From GCA-003244245 sp963823755 (GTDB taxonomy: Bacteria; Actinomycetota; Actinomycetes; Mycobacteriales; Pseudonocardiaceae), in the NCBI GenBank assembly GCA_963823755.1, contig CAWGMP010000007.1:585912-649911 (forward strand): a stretch of 64,000 bases of DNA, read 5' to 3'. Numbering within the stretch: the stretch's first letter is position 1; each line of letters begins with the position of its first letter. The position numbers and the translations under genes were made by a program. Below, in pieces: positions 46,160 through 55,500 of the stretch. The notes beneath the pieces were generated by a model, which worked only from the letters and a program-made list of their open reading frames with translations, did no database searches and was not told the origin of the DNA.

Positions 46160-47809
46160 GTGACCACCCCCACACCCCGCTTGGTAGCGGGTCGCTACCG
46201 GCTCGGCGCGGTGCTGGGCCGGGGCACCATGGGCACGGTGTGGTCGGCGCACGACGAGGTGCTCGGGCGGCCGGTCGCGATCAAGGAGGTGCTGCTGCCG
46301 CCGGGCATCCCGCAGGCCGAGGCGGACGCGCTGCGGGCACGTTCGCTGCGCGAGGCCCGGGCGATCGCTGCGCTGTCGCATCCCAACGTGGTGACCCTCT
46401 ACGACGTGGCCCGCGAGGGCGCTGCGCCATTCGTGGTGATGGAGTTGGTGGCATCGCGCAGCCTGGCCGAACTCTTACTGGACGGTGCCCTGCCACCGCA
46501 GCGGGTGGTCTCCATCGGGGCCGCGGTGGCGGCAGCTCTGCAGGCCGCGCATGCGGCAGGCATCACGCACCGGGACGTCAAGCCCGGCAACGTGCTGGTG
46601 GCACACGACGGCCGGATCAAGCTCACAGACTTCGGGATCGCCCGCAATCCGGCCGATCGGACGTTGACGGCGACCGGTCTGATGCTGGGCTCCCCCGCCT
46701 ACATCGCTCCCGAGATCGCTTCCGGTGGGCCGGTCAACCCGGCGTCAGACCTGTGGGGGCTCGGCGCGACGCTGTTCGCCGCGGTCGAGGGCAGGCCCCC
46801 CTACGACGCGGGCACCGCGATGGCAACAGTCGCTTCGGTGGTGCAGGGCGAGGTGCCCACCGCGTCGTGTTCCGGACCGCTCGCCGAAGTGATCAGCGGG
46901 TTGATGGTCAAGGATCCAGCGCGCCGGATGCCGCTGGCGCAGGTACGCGGGCTGCTGGGCGCGCCCCCCGAGCCGGCTGACCCAGAGCCGGTGATGCGTC
47001 CCGGCAATGCCTCCCATCGCGCGCCCGGCCGCGCCTCCGAAAAGAGCCGAGACGAACCAGAAACACCGCACCGACTGACCGCGCGGCTCGCTGCAGACCC
47101 GGGCCCGCTGCCCTTCGCCGCCGCACCCGTCACCGACCCGCCGGGGGCGGTGCGTCGGGTCACCGGCCCTGGCACCGGGCGCAGGGCGCTGCTGTGGATA
47201 CTGGCCGTCCTGCTGTTCGCCGGTGCCGCGACCGCCGGTTTCGGCGTCGTCCGGGTCGCCGCAGGCAGGCCTGCCCTGCCCGACCTGAAAGCCCGGGCCG
47301 TCCTAGGCCCGAGCCGCGACGACGGGGTGCTGGCACCCCGGATGCTTCAGGTCACCGAGCCGGACGGTACGAGACCGGCTCGGTTCACTGTCAGCGTGCC
47401 GCAGGGCTGGCCCGAGTTCCGTGAGCAGCGCATGCTCGGCAGCAACTCAGGCACCGTGATGCGCTTCGTCTCACCGGACGGCGCGGAGGTGATCGCCGTG
47501 GAGCGCGTGACGGGCACGCTTGCCGGCGGCGGCGCTGCCGAGCGCTACCTGAACAGCTACATCCGCAGACTGGCCCAGGGGGTGCCGCAACTCGTCGAGA
47601 CCCAGCGGCAGCGGCTGTCCACCGGTTCGCTGGAGGCCACCTTCCGGACCCAGGAGGGTGGCGAGCTGCGCCGCACCACATATCTGTGGTTGACCCCGGC
47701 CAGGGCGGACCTCTGGGTGGTGTCAGTCACCGTACCGACCGAGCGGGAGGGTGCCGGGCGCATGAGGCTGTTCGAGCCGGTGGTGGCGGCATTCGCGCCG
47801 GGACTGTAG
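46160..47809 (+). CDS. Membrane serine/threonine protein kinase (PknB-like, no PASTA)
   Basis: GTG at 46160 gives 549 residues. The kinase domain (about 10-265) has the P-loop LGRGTMGTVW, the VAIKEV Lys, HRDVKPGNVLV and DFGIARNP with an intact DFG, then GSPAYIAPE. A proline/charged juxtamembrane linker, one TM (about 345-367) and an extracellular domain of about 180 residues follow (FTVSVPQGWPEFREQ ... TTYLWLT). There are no PASTA repeats, so the signal is probably not muropeptides. It diverges from the mutase gene and precedes PNP. Confidence 0.87.
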   Translation: MTTPTPRLVAGRYRLGAVLGRGTMGTVWSAHDEVLGRPVAIKEVLLPPGIPQAEADALRARSLREARAIAALSHPNVVTLYDVAREGAAPFVVMELVASRSLAELLLDGALPPQRVVSIGAAVAAALQAAHAAGITHRDVKPGNVLVAHDGRIKLTDFGIARNPADRTLTATGLMLGSPAYIAPEIASGGPVNPASDLWGLGATLFAAVEGRPPYDAGTAMATVASVVQGEVPTASCSGPLAEVISGLMVKDPARRMPLAQVRGLLGAPPEPADPEPVMRPGNASHRAPGRASEKSRDEPETPHRLTARLAADPGPLPFAAAPVTDPPGAVRRVTGPGTGRRALLWILAVLLFAGAATAGFGVVRVAAGRPALPDLKARAVLGPSRDDGVLAPRMLQVTEPDGTRPARFTVSVPQGWPEFREQRMLGSNSGTVMRFVSPDGAEVIAVERVTGTLAGGGAAERYLNSYIRRLAQGVPQLVETQRQRLSTGSLEATFRTQEGGELRRTTYLWLTPARADLWVVSVTVPTEREGAGRMRLFEPVVAAFAPGL

Positions 47810-47826
47810 ACCCTAGGCTGCCCGCC

Positions 47827-48621
47827 GTGACCGACCCGGCCCGGATCGCCCGAGACGCCGCTTCGATACTCGCCCAGCGCACCGGGGTTCCCGCGCATGA
47901 CATCGCCGTGGTGCTGGGCAGCGGCTGGCACCCCGCGGCCGATGCGCTGGGCGTTCCCACCGTCGAGATCCCGGTCACAGAACTGCCCGGGTTTGCCGCA
48001 ACGCAGGTCACCGGGCATGCCGGGATGGTTCGGTCGGTGCAGCTGGGCGGGCGCCGCATCCTGGTGTTGCTCGGTCGCACGCATGGCTACGAGGGTCACG
48101 GCGTGGCTCAGGTCGTGCACGGAGTACGCACCGCCTGTGCGGCGGGGGTGCGGATGGTGGTGCTCACCAACGCGGCAGGCGGGATCGCCGAGGGGCTCGA
48201 GGTCGGCCAGCTGGTGCTGATCTGCGACCACCTCAACCTCACCGCGAGCTCCCCGTTGATCGGGCCGCGGTTCGTCGACCTCACCGACACCTACTCTCCT
48301 CGCCTGCGCAGGCTGGCTCGGGAGATCGACCCGCGCCTGGTCGAAGGCGTCTACGCCGCGGTGCCCGGCCCACATTTCGAGACGCCGGCGGAGATCCGGA
48401 TGATGCGCACGCTGGGCGCCGATCTGGTCGGGATGTCCACTGTGCTCGAGGCCATCGCCGCACGCGCCGAAGGCGCCGAGGTGCTGGGGATCTCGCTGGT
48501 CACCAACCTCGCCGCCGGCCTGACCGGGGCGCCGTTGAACCACCAGGAGATCCTCGCCTGCGCCGCCGGCGCCGCGGCTCGGATGGGCGGGCTGCTGGGT
48601 GAGTTGATCAGCCGGGCGTGA
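47827..48621 (+). CDS. Purine nucleoside phosphorylase
   Basis: The 264-residue PNP/MTAP-family enzyme cleaves purine nucleosides with phosphate. It shows VVLGSGWHPAADALG, the RTHGYEGHG phosphate/ribose motif, VVLTNAAGGIAEG, and GPHFETPAEIRMMRTLGADLVGMSTVLEAIAA, the classic trimeric PNP signature. GTG at 47827 is 17 bases after the kinase stop, so the two may be co-transcribed. The position corresponds to mycobacterial deoD in the same backbone. Confidence 0.92.
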   Translation: MTDPARIARDAASILAQRTGVPAHDIAVVLGSGWHPAADALGVPTVEIPVTELPGFAATQVTGHAGMVRSVQLGGRRILVLLGRTHGYEGHGVAQVVHGVRTACAAGVRMVVLTNAAGGIAEGLEVGQLVLICDHLNLTASSPLIGPRFVDLTDTYSPRLRRLAREIDPRLVEGVYAAVPGPHFETPAEIRMMRTLGADLVGMSTVLEAIAARAEGAEVLGISLVTNLAAGLTGAPLNHQEILACAAGAAARMGGLLGELISRA

Positions 48622-48829
48622 TCTCCCTCCGCACGCGGACGGGCACCGCCCCGGCGGCCTCTGATTCGTGACAGTAGCCGGGGAACAGCCGCTCCACGAT
48701 CTGCAGGCCTCGGGGCATCAACGCATGCAGCATGCGCGCCTGTGGGACGCCCGCAGCCCCTACCCCGACAACGTGGCCGTATAGGGGGCGGACAACCGAG
48801 GACCCGCTGACGTCAGGCGTCCGGTTCAT
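48608..48829 (-). pseudogene. FAD-dependent monooxygenase remnant
   Basis: The 73-residue ORF contains GVPQARMLHALMPRGLQIVERLFPGY and AAGAVPVRVRREI, which match the N-terminal third of PHBH-type FAD oxidoreductases (after the first FAD loop). The dinucleotide-binding start and the whole catalytic remainder are missing. It lies divergent to the TetR gene, which in many actinobacteria controls such an oxidoreductase. It is therefore the stump of the regulator's former target. Confidence 0.55.
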
Positions 48830-48850
48830 GAGAGCCTTCCAGGAGTCAAA

Positions 48851-48870
48851 ACAATGTTATAAAACACTGT
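48851..48870. promoter_or_regulatory. Candidate TetR operator (imperfect inverted repeat)
   Basis: ACAATGTT at 48851-48858 and AACACTGT at 48863-48870 form an inverted repeat with one mismatch and a four-base spacer. The site is in an AT-rich patch 17 bp before the TetR start. It is the usual place for an autoregulatory operator shared with the divergent gene. Confidence 0.5.
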
Positions 48871-48887
48871 TGCGATAAGATCGTCCA

Positions 48888-49487
48888 GTGGCCCGACCGA
48901 AACTGCACGACGATGCGCTGCGGATCCGCCTCCTCGACACCGCGGGAGCGCTGCTCACCTCCGAGGGTCCGGACGCGCTGAGCCTGCGCCGGCTCGCCAC
49001 CGCGGCAGGCACCTCGACCAGTGCGGTGTATGCCCTGTTCGGCGGTAAACCGGGAATCCTCCGGGGGTTGTTCATCGAGGCGTTCGCCAGGTTTGCGGCC
49101 CATCTGGACACGGTGACACCCTCCGACGACCCGCTGGCTGACCTCCTCGCATTCGGCCGTGCCTACCGGGCCAGTGCCCTGGCCAACCCACACCTGTACG
49201 CGATGATGTTCGGTTCACCGGTACCCGGCTTCGAACCGACCCCGGAGGATTATGCGCACGCCGAGGCCACCTTCACCCCGCTGCTCGGCACCGTGCGCAG
49301 GGCGGTGGCGGCAGGCCTGCTGCGCGACCTCGACCCGTACCTGATCGCCACCGCACTGTGGGCCAACACGCACGGCCTGGTGTCACTGGAACTGGGCTGC
49401 GCGATGCCCGATGAGGCCGGGCGGCCCGAGGAGTTGTTCGAGACCGCCATCTGTGCCAACCTCGACGGTTGGCGAATGAGGGCCTGA
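48888..49487 (+). CDS. TetR/AcrR family transcriptional regulator
   Basis: The 199-residue protein has an N-terminal TetR HTH (LRIRLLDTAGALLTSEGPDALSLRRLATAAGTSTSAVYALF) and a TetR_C_33-like ligand domain (FGRAYRASALANPHLYAMMFG). GTG at 48888 fits the family start. Its likely divergent target, an FAD monooxygenase, is reduced to a stump, so it now probably regulates itself or distant genes. A candidate operator lies immediately upstream. Confidence 0.85.
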   Translation: MARPKLHDDALRIRLLDTAGALLTSEGPDALSLRRLATAAGTSTSAVYALFGGKPGILRGLFIEAFARFAAHLDTVTPSDDPLADLLAFGRAYRASALANPHLYAMMFGSPVPGFEPTPEDYAHAEATFTPLLGTVRRAVAAGLLRDLDPYLIATALWANTHGLVSLELGCAMPDEAGRPEELFETAICANLDGWRMRA

Positions 49488-49509
49488 CCAAAGGATTACG
49501 CTGCCGCGC

Positions 49510-50739
49510 ATGGCTGCGGACATTGTGCCGATCGAACTCGCTGTGACCGCCGGTGACCTGGTGACGCTGTGGGCGCCGCGCTGGCGTGAGGACGGCGAGG
49601 AATGGGAAGCATTCCTCGGAGACGACGCGAACCTCTTCGCCTTCACCGACGTCGCAGCGCTGGTTGGTTTCGTACGCACGGCCGGCGACCACGACCTCGT
49701 CGACCACCCGGCCTGGGCGCTGGTACCGCGGTTGCCCGCGCTGGACCTGCGGCCCACCGAATCCCACCGTTATGACCTGGTGGGGGTGCCCGAATTGGTC
49801 GCGCAGGCACCGGACACCTGGGTGATCGGTGAACTCGCCGACGTGGTGACCATCGCGCGGGCACTGGCCGAGGTCTGTGACCTGACTGTGGTGCGCGAGG
49901 TGCTCGACTCCACCCCCGGGTTCGACATGCTCGCCGGAGGGACCCTGGCCTTCGGTGGCCGGGAGGGCCAACGGCACTGGGACGGGCTGTGCACCGTGAT
50001 CGCGCAACGGTGGGATGAGGTGATCGACGCCATCGACGGGATGGTTCGCACTCCCGACGTCGACCCGGTGGCACTGGCGGCGGCCACGGCAGAACTGTCT
50101 CAGACCGAGTCCGCCGCCGAGAAGCAGGCGGCGGACACCGGGGTCACCGCTGGGGCCGGCGAAGCCGGCAGCGCCGCCGATCCCGCACTGGCTTTCTGGT
50201 CAGAGGTCGGCATCGACCCGATCCGGATCATCAGCGATCTGGGCGATCACTACTCGCTGCGCTGTTACCTCGACGACGAGCCGATCTTCCTCGGTCACGG
50301 CGGGCGCATCGACGTCTTCACTTCGCTGCGCTCACTGGCCCGTTATCTCGCCGACAACCCCCAGGGCCACGACCTCGACGCCGTGTCCACCTGGCCGCAG
50401 GTGACCAAGCGCGCCCGGGACCGCGAGTTACCGGTGGCAGTCGACGACGGCAACAGTTATGTGCTCGCCGGCCTGGCCGACGACCTCGCCGGGGGTCCCG
50501 AGACGGTGGATCCCGGCCAGCTCGAGCTGGCCGTCGAATTGATCACCGATGCCGAGCGATGGGCTGGATCGGACGTCGCGGACAAGACGCTGACCAGTTC
50601 CGAACCGCTGGGCTGGCTGGTGTCCTTCCTGGTGAGGCCGGACCCGACCCGGCTGGCACCCAGCGCTCCCTACGACGCCGAAGTGGCCGCTTGGCGAACC
50701 CTGGTCGGTGGTTTCGAGGATCGGTTACACGTGCACTGA
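49510..50739 (+). CDS. Conserved actinobacterial protein with internal duplication
   Basis: The 409-residue soluble, acidic protein has two related modules. WEAFLGDDANLFAFTDVAALVGFV near residue 35-60 corresponds to EPIFLGHGGRIDVFTSLRSLARYLAD near 260-285, each followed by a D/H-rich helix and a Trp. A low-complexity Ala/Glu linker (about 195-230) separates them. Orthologs in actinobacteria are often labelled primosomal protein without evidence. ATG at 49510 is used. I cannot assign a function. Confidence 0.65.
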   Translation: MAADIVPIELAVTAGDLVTLWAPRWREDGEEWEAFLGDDANLFAFTDVAALVGFVRTAGDHDLVDHPAWALVPRLPALDLRPTESHRYDLVGVPELVAQAPDTWVIGELADVVTIARALAEVCDLTVVREVLDSTPGFDMLAGGTLAFGGREGQRHWDGLCTVIAQRWDEVIDAIDGMVRTPDVDPVALAAATAELSQTESAAEKQAADTGVTAGAGEAGSAADPALAFWSEVGIDPIRIISDLGDHYSLRCYLDDEPIFLGHGGRIDVFTSLRSLARYLADNPQGHDLDAVSTWPQVTKRARDRELPVAVDDGNSYVLAGLADDLAGGPETVDPGQLELAVELITDAERWAGSDVADKTLTSSEPLGWLVSFLVRPDPTRLAPSAPYDAEVAAWRTLVGGFEDRLHVH

Positions 50740-50888
50740 GGTTCGCTGTGCATACCCCTGCCGCATCCTGGGTCCCCGGGATGGCCCCGCTGTGAAACGT
50801 GGTCTCCCGGTTGCTGCAGCGGCTGCCGGGATGGCTAGGCTTCGCGCACACCAGGATCGGTCCGTTCCCGTTAGTGAAGGTTAAGCAC

Positions 50889-51833
50889 GTGACCAACTCA
50901 GCGACGCAATCCTTCGACCGGATGCGCAGCATGCTCGTGCGCGCCGCCGAGATCCGCGACAGCGAACAGCAGCAGATCTTCGACGCGCTGGACGAGATCC
51001 ACGCTCGGCTGGCTCCCTTGGAGTCGCTGGGTTCGGTCCGCAAGCGACTGTCGGAGATGCCGGACCGCACCGAGGTCAGCGTGCTGGCTGAACGGGTCGA
51101 TGAGGTGCTGTCGAAGCTCGAGATCCAGGACAGCGCCATCGCCGCGATGTCCCGCGCCGTCGAGTCGATCGTGGACAAACTGGTCGCGCCGTTCGCCGAA
51201 CTCGGTGGGCGGTTGGACGGGATGGCGGGCCGGTTCGAAGGCGTCGCTGGGCGGATGGACGGTCTGGAGGACCGGATCGCCGGGCTGCACAAGCGGATCG
51301 ACGACCTGAATCACCATCTCGACCGGCAGGACGTCAGGCTCGAGGGGCTGCCCACCGCCGTGCACGGTCCGATGCGGGAGCAGATCGGCGTCACCGAGAC
51401 AGGGTTCCGGGTTCGGCTCGACGAGGTCGACAAGGGCGTGCACGAGTCGCTGTCTGGTGGGTTGGACACGGTCACCCAACGGCTGGGCGTCCTGTCCACC
51501 CGGCTCGACACGCTGGAGGAGGGCGTCGTGAACCGGATCAGCTCGGTGACCGAGCAGCTGGGGGCGTTGGACGGCGCCCTGGCCCACCGCCCCGACGTCG
51601 ACTCACTGTTCGGGGTGGTCCGGCAGGCCAACGAAGAGTCCGAGCTGCGCTACACCGCCCAGTTGGACGAGGCGATGGCCACCTTCGCCGAGATCATCAT
51701 GGGTGGCGGTGGGCCGGCTGCACTGCCTACCACCCCACCGCCACCGCCACGACCGGCCCAGCGGCGGGCGCGCCGCCAGACCAAGACCACGGAGCCCGAG
51801 AGCACCGGCGTTCTGGCCGACACCAGCTCGTGA
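50889..51833 (+). CDS. Long coiled-coil protein with Pro-rich basic tail
   Basis: The 314-residue protein is nearly all helical. Heptad and 11-residue repeats run through the centre (GGRLDGMAGRFEGVAGRMDGLEDRIAGLHKRIDDLNHHLDRQ). It ends in a glycine/proline and basic tail (PPPPPRPAQRRARRQTKTTE). No TM is seen. GTG at 50889 is chosen because it begins the helical domain; the frame is open from 50799. Such proteins occur beside cell-wall genes in actinobacteria. A scaffold role is only a guess. Confidence 0.65.
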   Translation: MTNSATQSFDRMRSMLVRAAEIRDSEQQQIFDALDEIHARLAPLESLGSVRKRLSEMPDRTEVSVLAERVDEVLSKLEIQDSAIAAMSRAVESIVDKLVAPFAELGGRLDGMAGRFEGVAGRMDGLEDRIAGLHKRIDDLNHHLDRQDVRLEGLPTAVHGPMREQIGVTETGFRVRLDEVDKGVHESLSGGLDTVTQRLGVLSTRLDTLEEGVVNRISSVTEQLGALDGALAHRPDVDSLFGVVRQANEESELRYTAQLDEAMATFAEIIMGGGGPAALPTTPPPPPRPAQRRARRQTKTTEPESTGVLADTSS

Positions 51834-51917
51834 GCGCGTAACGCCGTTCCCGCACCGTTCCGCACTCACAATCCCCTACCTGAACGTCACGATCCGGCTA
51901 CGGCTAGCCTTCGCCCA

Positions 51918-53111
51918 GTGCGCATGGCCCGGCTCCGAGCCCCCGGGGTCCTGATCACCGCCCTCGTCGCGACGACCCTGCTCGGCGTGGCACCCGGCGC
52001 GGCCCAGCCCGCGTGCTCGCAGCAGATCGCCCCACCCCCGCCGATCGACTCCTCGGAGGTCCCCACTCCCGGCACGCCGGCTCCCCCGCCGATGTCGGTT
52101 CCCGACCACCCGGTGGGTGGGCCGCGGATGGGCGAGTGCGGGCTGGTGCTGCCAGCCGGTGCGCCCGACCCACCCGCGGGGATCAACGCGATGTCCTGGC
52201 TGGTCGCCGATGCCGACAGCGGTGAGGTACTCGCTGCCAGGGACGCGCACGCGCGCAACCGCCCGGCCTCGACCCTCAAACTGTTCACCGCCCTGCTGGC
52301 TGCCGACCAGCTTCCGGCCAACCGGGTCCTGGTCGGCACCCGGGCCGATGCCGACCAGGACGGCAGCCGGGTCGGCATCGGCCCGGGCGGCCATTACACC
52401 GTCCGGCAGCTGCTCACCGGCTTGTTCCTGGTCTCCGGCAACGACGCCGCGCATGCCCTGGCCGTCGCGCTGGGCGGGGTAGCCCAGACCGTCGAGCAGA
52501 TGAATGAGTTGGCCGCCAGGCTGGGTGCGCGCGATACCCGTGCCGCCACCCCGTCCGGATTGGACGGACCTGGCATGAGCGCGTCGGCCTACGATCTGGC
52601 GTTGGCATTTCGCCAGGTGCTGCGCCGCCCGCTGCTGGTAGAGCTGCTGGGCACCCGTCAAGCCGACTTTCCCGGCTACGGCAACCGACCTGGGTTCGTG
52701 GTCAGCAACGACGACCAACTGCTCAGGAACTACCCCGGCGCGCTGGGTGGCAAGACCGGGTTCACCGACGACGCACGGCACACTCGACTCGACGCCGCGC
52801 AACGCGGCGACCGGCGCCTGATCGCGGTGCTGATGCGGGGCGAGCAGCATCCGGTGCCGATGTCGCAGCAGGCAGCCCTGCTGCTCAACTACGGGTTCGC
52901 GCTGCCGCCCGGCCATCCGGTCGGGCGGCTGGTGGACGAGGCCGAGTCGCACGAAACCGCGCCACCTGCCGGCATCCACGCCGCAACCCCGGGGTGGGCC
53001 GGGCGATCCCAAGAGGTCGGCGCGCTGCTCCCGGCGGCGCTGTGGATCGGTCTGGCGGTCGTCGTGCTCGCTGCACTCGGTGTCCTGGTCGCTCGCCAGC
53101 GCCACCGCTAG
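51918..53111 (+). CDS. D-alanyl-D-alanine carboxypeptidase (S11, DacB-like)
   Basis: The 397-residue exported enzyme trims the terminal D-Ala of peptidoglycan stem peptides. A signal peptide (about 1-30) precedes a Pro-rich linker. The catalytic triad motifs are STLK (118-121), SGN (173-175) and KTG (279-281). A C-terminal TM (about 371-391) anchors it. GTG at 51918 is used. It corresponds to the dacB-type gene found in the same chromosomal section in mycobacteria. Confidence 0.9.
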   Translation: MRMARLRAPGVLITALVATTLLGVAPGAAQPACSQQIAPPPPIDSSEVPTPGTPAPPPMSVPDHPVGGPRMGECGLVLPAGAPDPPAGINAMSWLVADADSGEVLAARDAHARNRPASTLKLFTALLAADQLPANRVLVGTRADADQDGSRVGIGPGGHYTVRQLLTGLFLVSGNDAAHALAVALGGVAQTVEQMNELAARLGARDTRAATPSGLDGPGMSASAYDLALAFRQVLRRPLLVELLGTRQADFPGYGNRPGFVVSNDDQLLRNYPGALGGKTGFTDDARHTRLDAAQRGDRRLIAVLMRGEQHPVPMSQQAALLLNYGFALPPGHPVGRLVDEAESHETAPPAGIHAATPGWAGRSQEVGALLPAALWIGLAVVVLAALGVLVARQRHR

Positions 53112-53422
53112 TCCGAGGCGCTCCCCCACGGCGCGCCCGGGAGAACATGATCGGCGGCAGGGCGACCACGCTTTCGACTCGTGCGACGAGTCTGCGCCAC
53201 ATACCCTGACGCTCGGCGTTTCACTGTCGAGCCGCCTGTGCTCGTCGCTGCCGTGTCGTGGTCGGAGTGAGTCGCAGGTGGTGCAGATGGCGCGGAGTGG
53301 TACCGGGCGAGGCGTTGGCTTCAGCGTTACCGGACGCCCGGAAGCGGTCCATCGACTCAGGCCTACTCCGTCCATTCGACCTGGAAAATTTCAACGCTTG
53401 ACGACGCTACCGAAGGAGCACC
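53112..53422. other. Intergenic region upstream of the diaminopropionate cluster
   Basis: These 311 bp carry no credible ORF. GAAGGAG at 53415-53421 is the ribosome site of the first cluster gene. The preceding segment (53370-53400) is comparatively AT-rich (GGAAAATTTCAACG) and may be the promoter. No regulator gene accompanies the cluster. Confidence 0.5.
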
Positions 53423-54445
53423 ATGTCGGTTCTGCACCGTCCTGCCTCTCAGGAGACCTCCCCCGGCCGTACTCCGATCGTCGCTCTCGACCTGAATGTC
53501 GCCGGAGTTCGTCGTACGATCTGGCTGAAGCTGGAAAGTCACAATCCTCATGGTTCTCTCAAAGACCGTACGGCGGAGACGCTCTGGGAATCCGTTCGAG
53601 ACCGGGTACATCCTGCGGAGGGCGTCATCGAGTCCACCTCCGGAAATCTGGGCATCGCGCTGGCGGCACGATGCGCGAAGCACGACATACCGTTCACCGC
53701 GGTCGTAGACCCCCGCACCAGCCCGGCCTCGATCGACATGATGCGGCGTTACGGTGCGCAAATCGCGATGATTCATCGCCCGGATTCCAAAGGTGGTTAC
53801 CTACTCAGCCGCTTGGCGTATGTCCGTGAGCAGCTCCGGGCACGGCCCGAACTGGTCTGGACCAACCAGTACGAGAACGAGGCGAACCCGCGAGCGCACC
53901 GAGAGCGGACCGCACCGGAGTTATGGGACCAGCTCCGCCGTCCGGCCACGGTGATGCTGGCGGTCTCCACCGGCGGCACGTTGGCAGGATTTCACCAGTT
54001 CGCCCGACGGCAGCGGATACCCTGGACCGTCGTCGGGGTGGACGTCGAGGGATCTTTGGCGCTGGTGGACGAGATACCGGGGAAACGGGTGCTGATCGGC
54101 ATCGGGTCCAGTCAACGGTCCGCTTTCGTACCCTCCGGGGCAGCGCCGCAGGTCATCGTTGCGGCGGGTGAAGCCGTGGCGGCATGCCTGTGGATCCTGG
54201 ATGTGACAGGTATCGCCCTGGGCGGTAGCTCCGGGGCGCTGATAGCGGCCGCGCTGCGGTGGTGTCATACCAATCGCCATGACGACACCGATATCGTTGT
54301 GGTGTGTCCGGACGGCGGTGATCGCTACCAGGGCACCGTTTACTCCGCCCTGTGGCGGAAGGAGAACATCGCCGTCCACTGGCCCGCACCGCGGGTCGAG
54401 GTGCTGCGCGTGCACCACCGACATCGGGCAGCGAGCGGCGACTGA
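53423..54445 (+). CDS. sbnA: SbnA-type 2,3-diaminopropionate biosynthesis enzyme
   Basis: The 340-residue fold-type II PLP enzyme has the cysteine-synthase pattern of SbnA: the PLP lysine at K47 in NPHGSLKDRTAE, the STSGNLG loop (71-77), AVSTGGTLAGF (180-190) and GGSSGA (267-272). SbnA condenses O-phospho-L-serine with L-glutamate to give N-(1-amino-1-carboxyethyl)-glutamate, the precursor of L-2,3-diaminopropionate. ATG at 53423 has a good ribosome site. Its stop overlaps the SbnB-like start by one base, so the pair is coupled. Other cysteine-synthase chemistry is unlikely given the partner. Confidence 0.85.
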   Translation: MSVLHRPASQETSPGRTPIVALDLNVAGVRRTIWLKLESHNPHGSLKDRTAETLWESVRDRVHPAEGVIESTSGNLGIALAARCAKHDIPFTAVVDPRTSPASIDMMRRYGAQIAMIHRPDSKGGYLLSRLAYVREQLRARPELVWTNQYENEANPRAHRERTAPELWDQLRRPATVMLAVSTGGTLAGFHQFARRQRIPWTVVGVDVEGSLALVDEIPGKRVLIGIGSSQRSAFVPSGAAPQVIVAAGEAVAACLWILDVTGIALGGSSGALIAAALRWCHTNRHDDTDIVVVCPDGGDRYQGTVYSALWRKENIAVHWPAPRVEVLRVHHRHRAASGD

Positions 54446-55491
54446 TGGCGGAGAACGTTCTTTTCCTGAACCGATCCGCGGCCGTGACGTGTGTCGCGGC
54501 GCTCGACATATCCGCGGTCATCGCGGACGTCCTGAGCGATCATACCGCGAAACGCGCCGTTATTCCGGAGGAAGGCTACCTGGCCTGGACGAACGCCAGC
54601 GGCGCCTACTGCAGGTCCATCGCCATGCTCGGTGGTCTTCAACGCAGCTCCGGAGCGCTCTACGGACTCAAGGTGATCAATGCAGCGGTGAGCAATCCGG
54701 AGCGCGGCCTGGAACGGGCTGGAGGTTTCACCTTCCTTTTTGACACGGAAACGGCACGACCGAAGGTCATGGCCGAGGCCGGTTACCTCAGCGCTGTCCG
54801 GACGGCCGGCTACAGCGTGCTGAGCATCGAGCAGCTCGGGCCGGCCTCGTGGGATTCGGTCGCCATCATCGGATGCGGCACCCAGGCCGGGACGCACGTC
54901 GACCTGCTGGTGAGACGTTTCCCAGGTTTCCGGGACCTGCATGTGTTCGATGTCGACCGGGAACGGGCCGAGCAGTTCACCGAAGAAATCACCCGGAAAT
55001 ACCCGGCGCTGCGGGCGAGAGTCGCCGGCAGCGCCCGGGACGCCGTACGGTCGGCTCCGGTGGTCATCACCGTGACGACGAGCAGTGCGGCGTACATCCC
55101 CGCCGCGTGGATCGAGCCGGGAAGCTTCGTCGCGCACGTGTCCCTGGACGACCTGAGGGAGGATGTCTTTCATTCGGCCGAGGCCCTTTACGTCGACGAC
55201 CTGGATTTGGTGCGGGATAATCCCCGGCGCATTCTCGGTCGGCTACTGCAGGAAGGGTCGGTGTGCTGGCCGGCTGGCAACGAGTCCCCCGGCCCCGGCT
55301 CGCCGAAGGTGGCATCGATCACCGGGACGTTGGGCATGGTGTTAGAGGGCATGTGCCCTGCCGTGCGACCGTTCACGGGCTACGTGGTGAGCAATCCCTT
55401 CGGCATGTCGATCCTCGACGTCGGGTTGATCGCCGCCGTCCACCAGCAGGCCCGCCTGCTGGGGCTGGGGCAGGTACTGGAACTGCACTGA
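54445..55491 (+). CDS. sbnB: SbnB-type 2,3-diaminopropionate dehydrogenase (ornithine cyclodeaminase family)
   Basis: The 348-residue protein has the ornithine cyclodeaminase/mu-crystallin fold: AILGGL-like substrate loop, then AGYLSAVRTAGYSVL and the NAD loop AIIGCGTQAGTH (140-151). SbnB oxidises the SbnA product to release L-2,3-diaminopropionate and 2-oxoglutarate. The same pair occurs in staphyloferrin B, viomycin/capreomycin and alanosine pathways. ATG at 54445 overlaps the SbnA stop. The frame is open further upstream but lies over sbnA there. Confidence 0.85.
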   Translation: MAENVLFLNRSAAVTCVAALDISAVIADVLSDHTAKRAVIPEEGYLAWTNASGAYCRSIAMLGGLQRSSGALYGLKVINAAVSNPERGLERAGGFTFLFDTETARPKVMAEAGYLSAVRTAGYSVLSIEQLGPASWDSVAIIGCGTQAGTHVDLLVRRFPGFRDLHVFDVDRERAEQFTEEITRKYPALRARVAGSARDAVRSAPVVITVTTSSAAYIPAAWIEPGSFVAHVSLDDLREDVFHSAEALYVDDLDLVRDNPRRILGRLLQEGSVCWPAGNESPGPGSPKVASITGTLGMVLEGMCPAVRPFTGYVVSNPFGMSILDVGLIAAVHQQARLLGLGQVLELH

Positions 55492-55500
55492 GGAGAGCCG

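Noticed and set aside
46160..47809. Kinase as part of a defence or toxin system
   Set aside because: It is a normal membrane Ser/Thr kinase with an intact active site beside housekeeping genes, with no effector partner.
53080..53829. Open frame across the upstream region of the diaminopropionate cluster
   Set aside because: It overlaps the SbnA-like gene in another frame and has no homology-like features.
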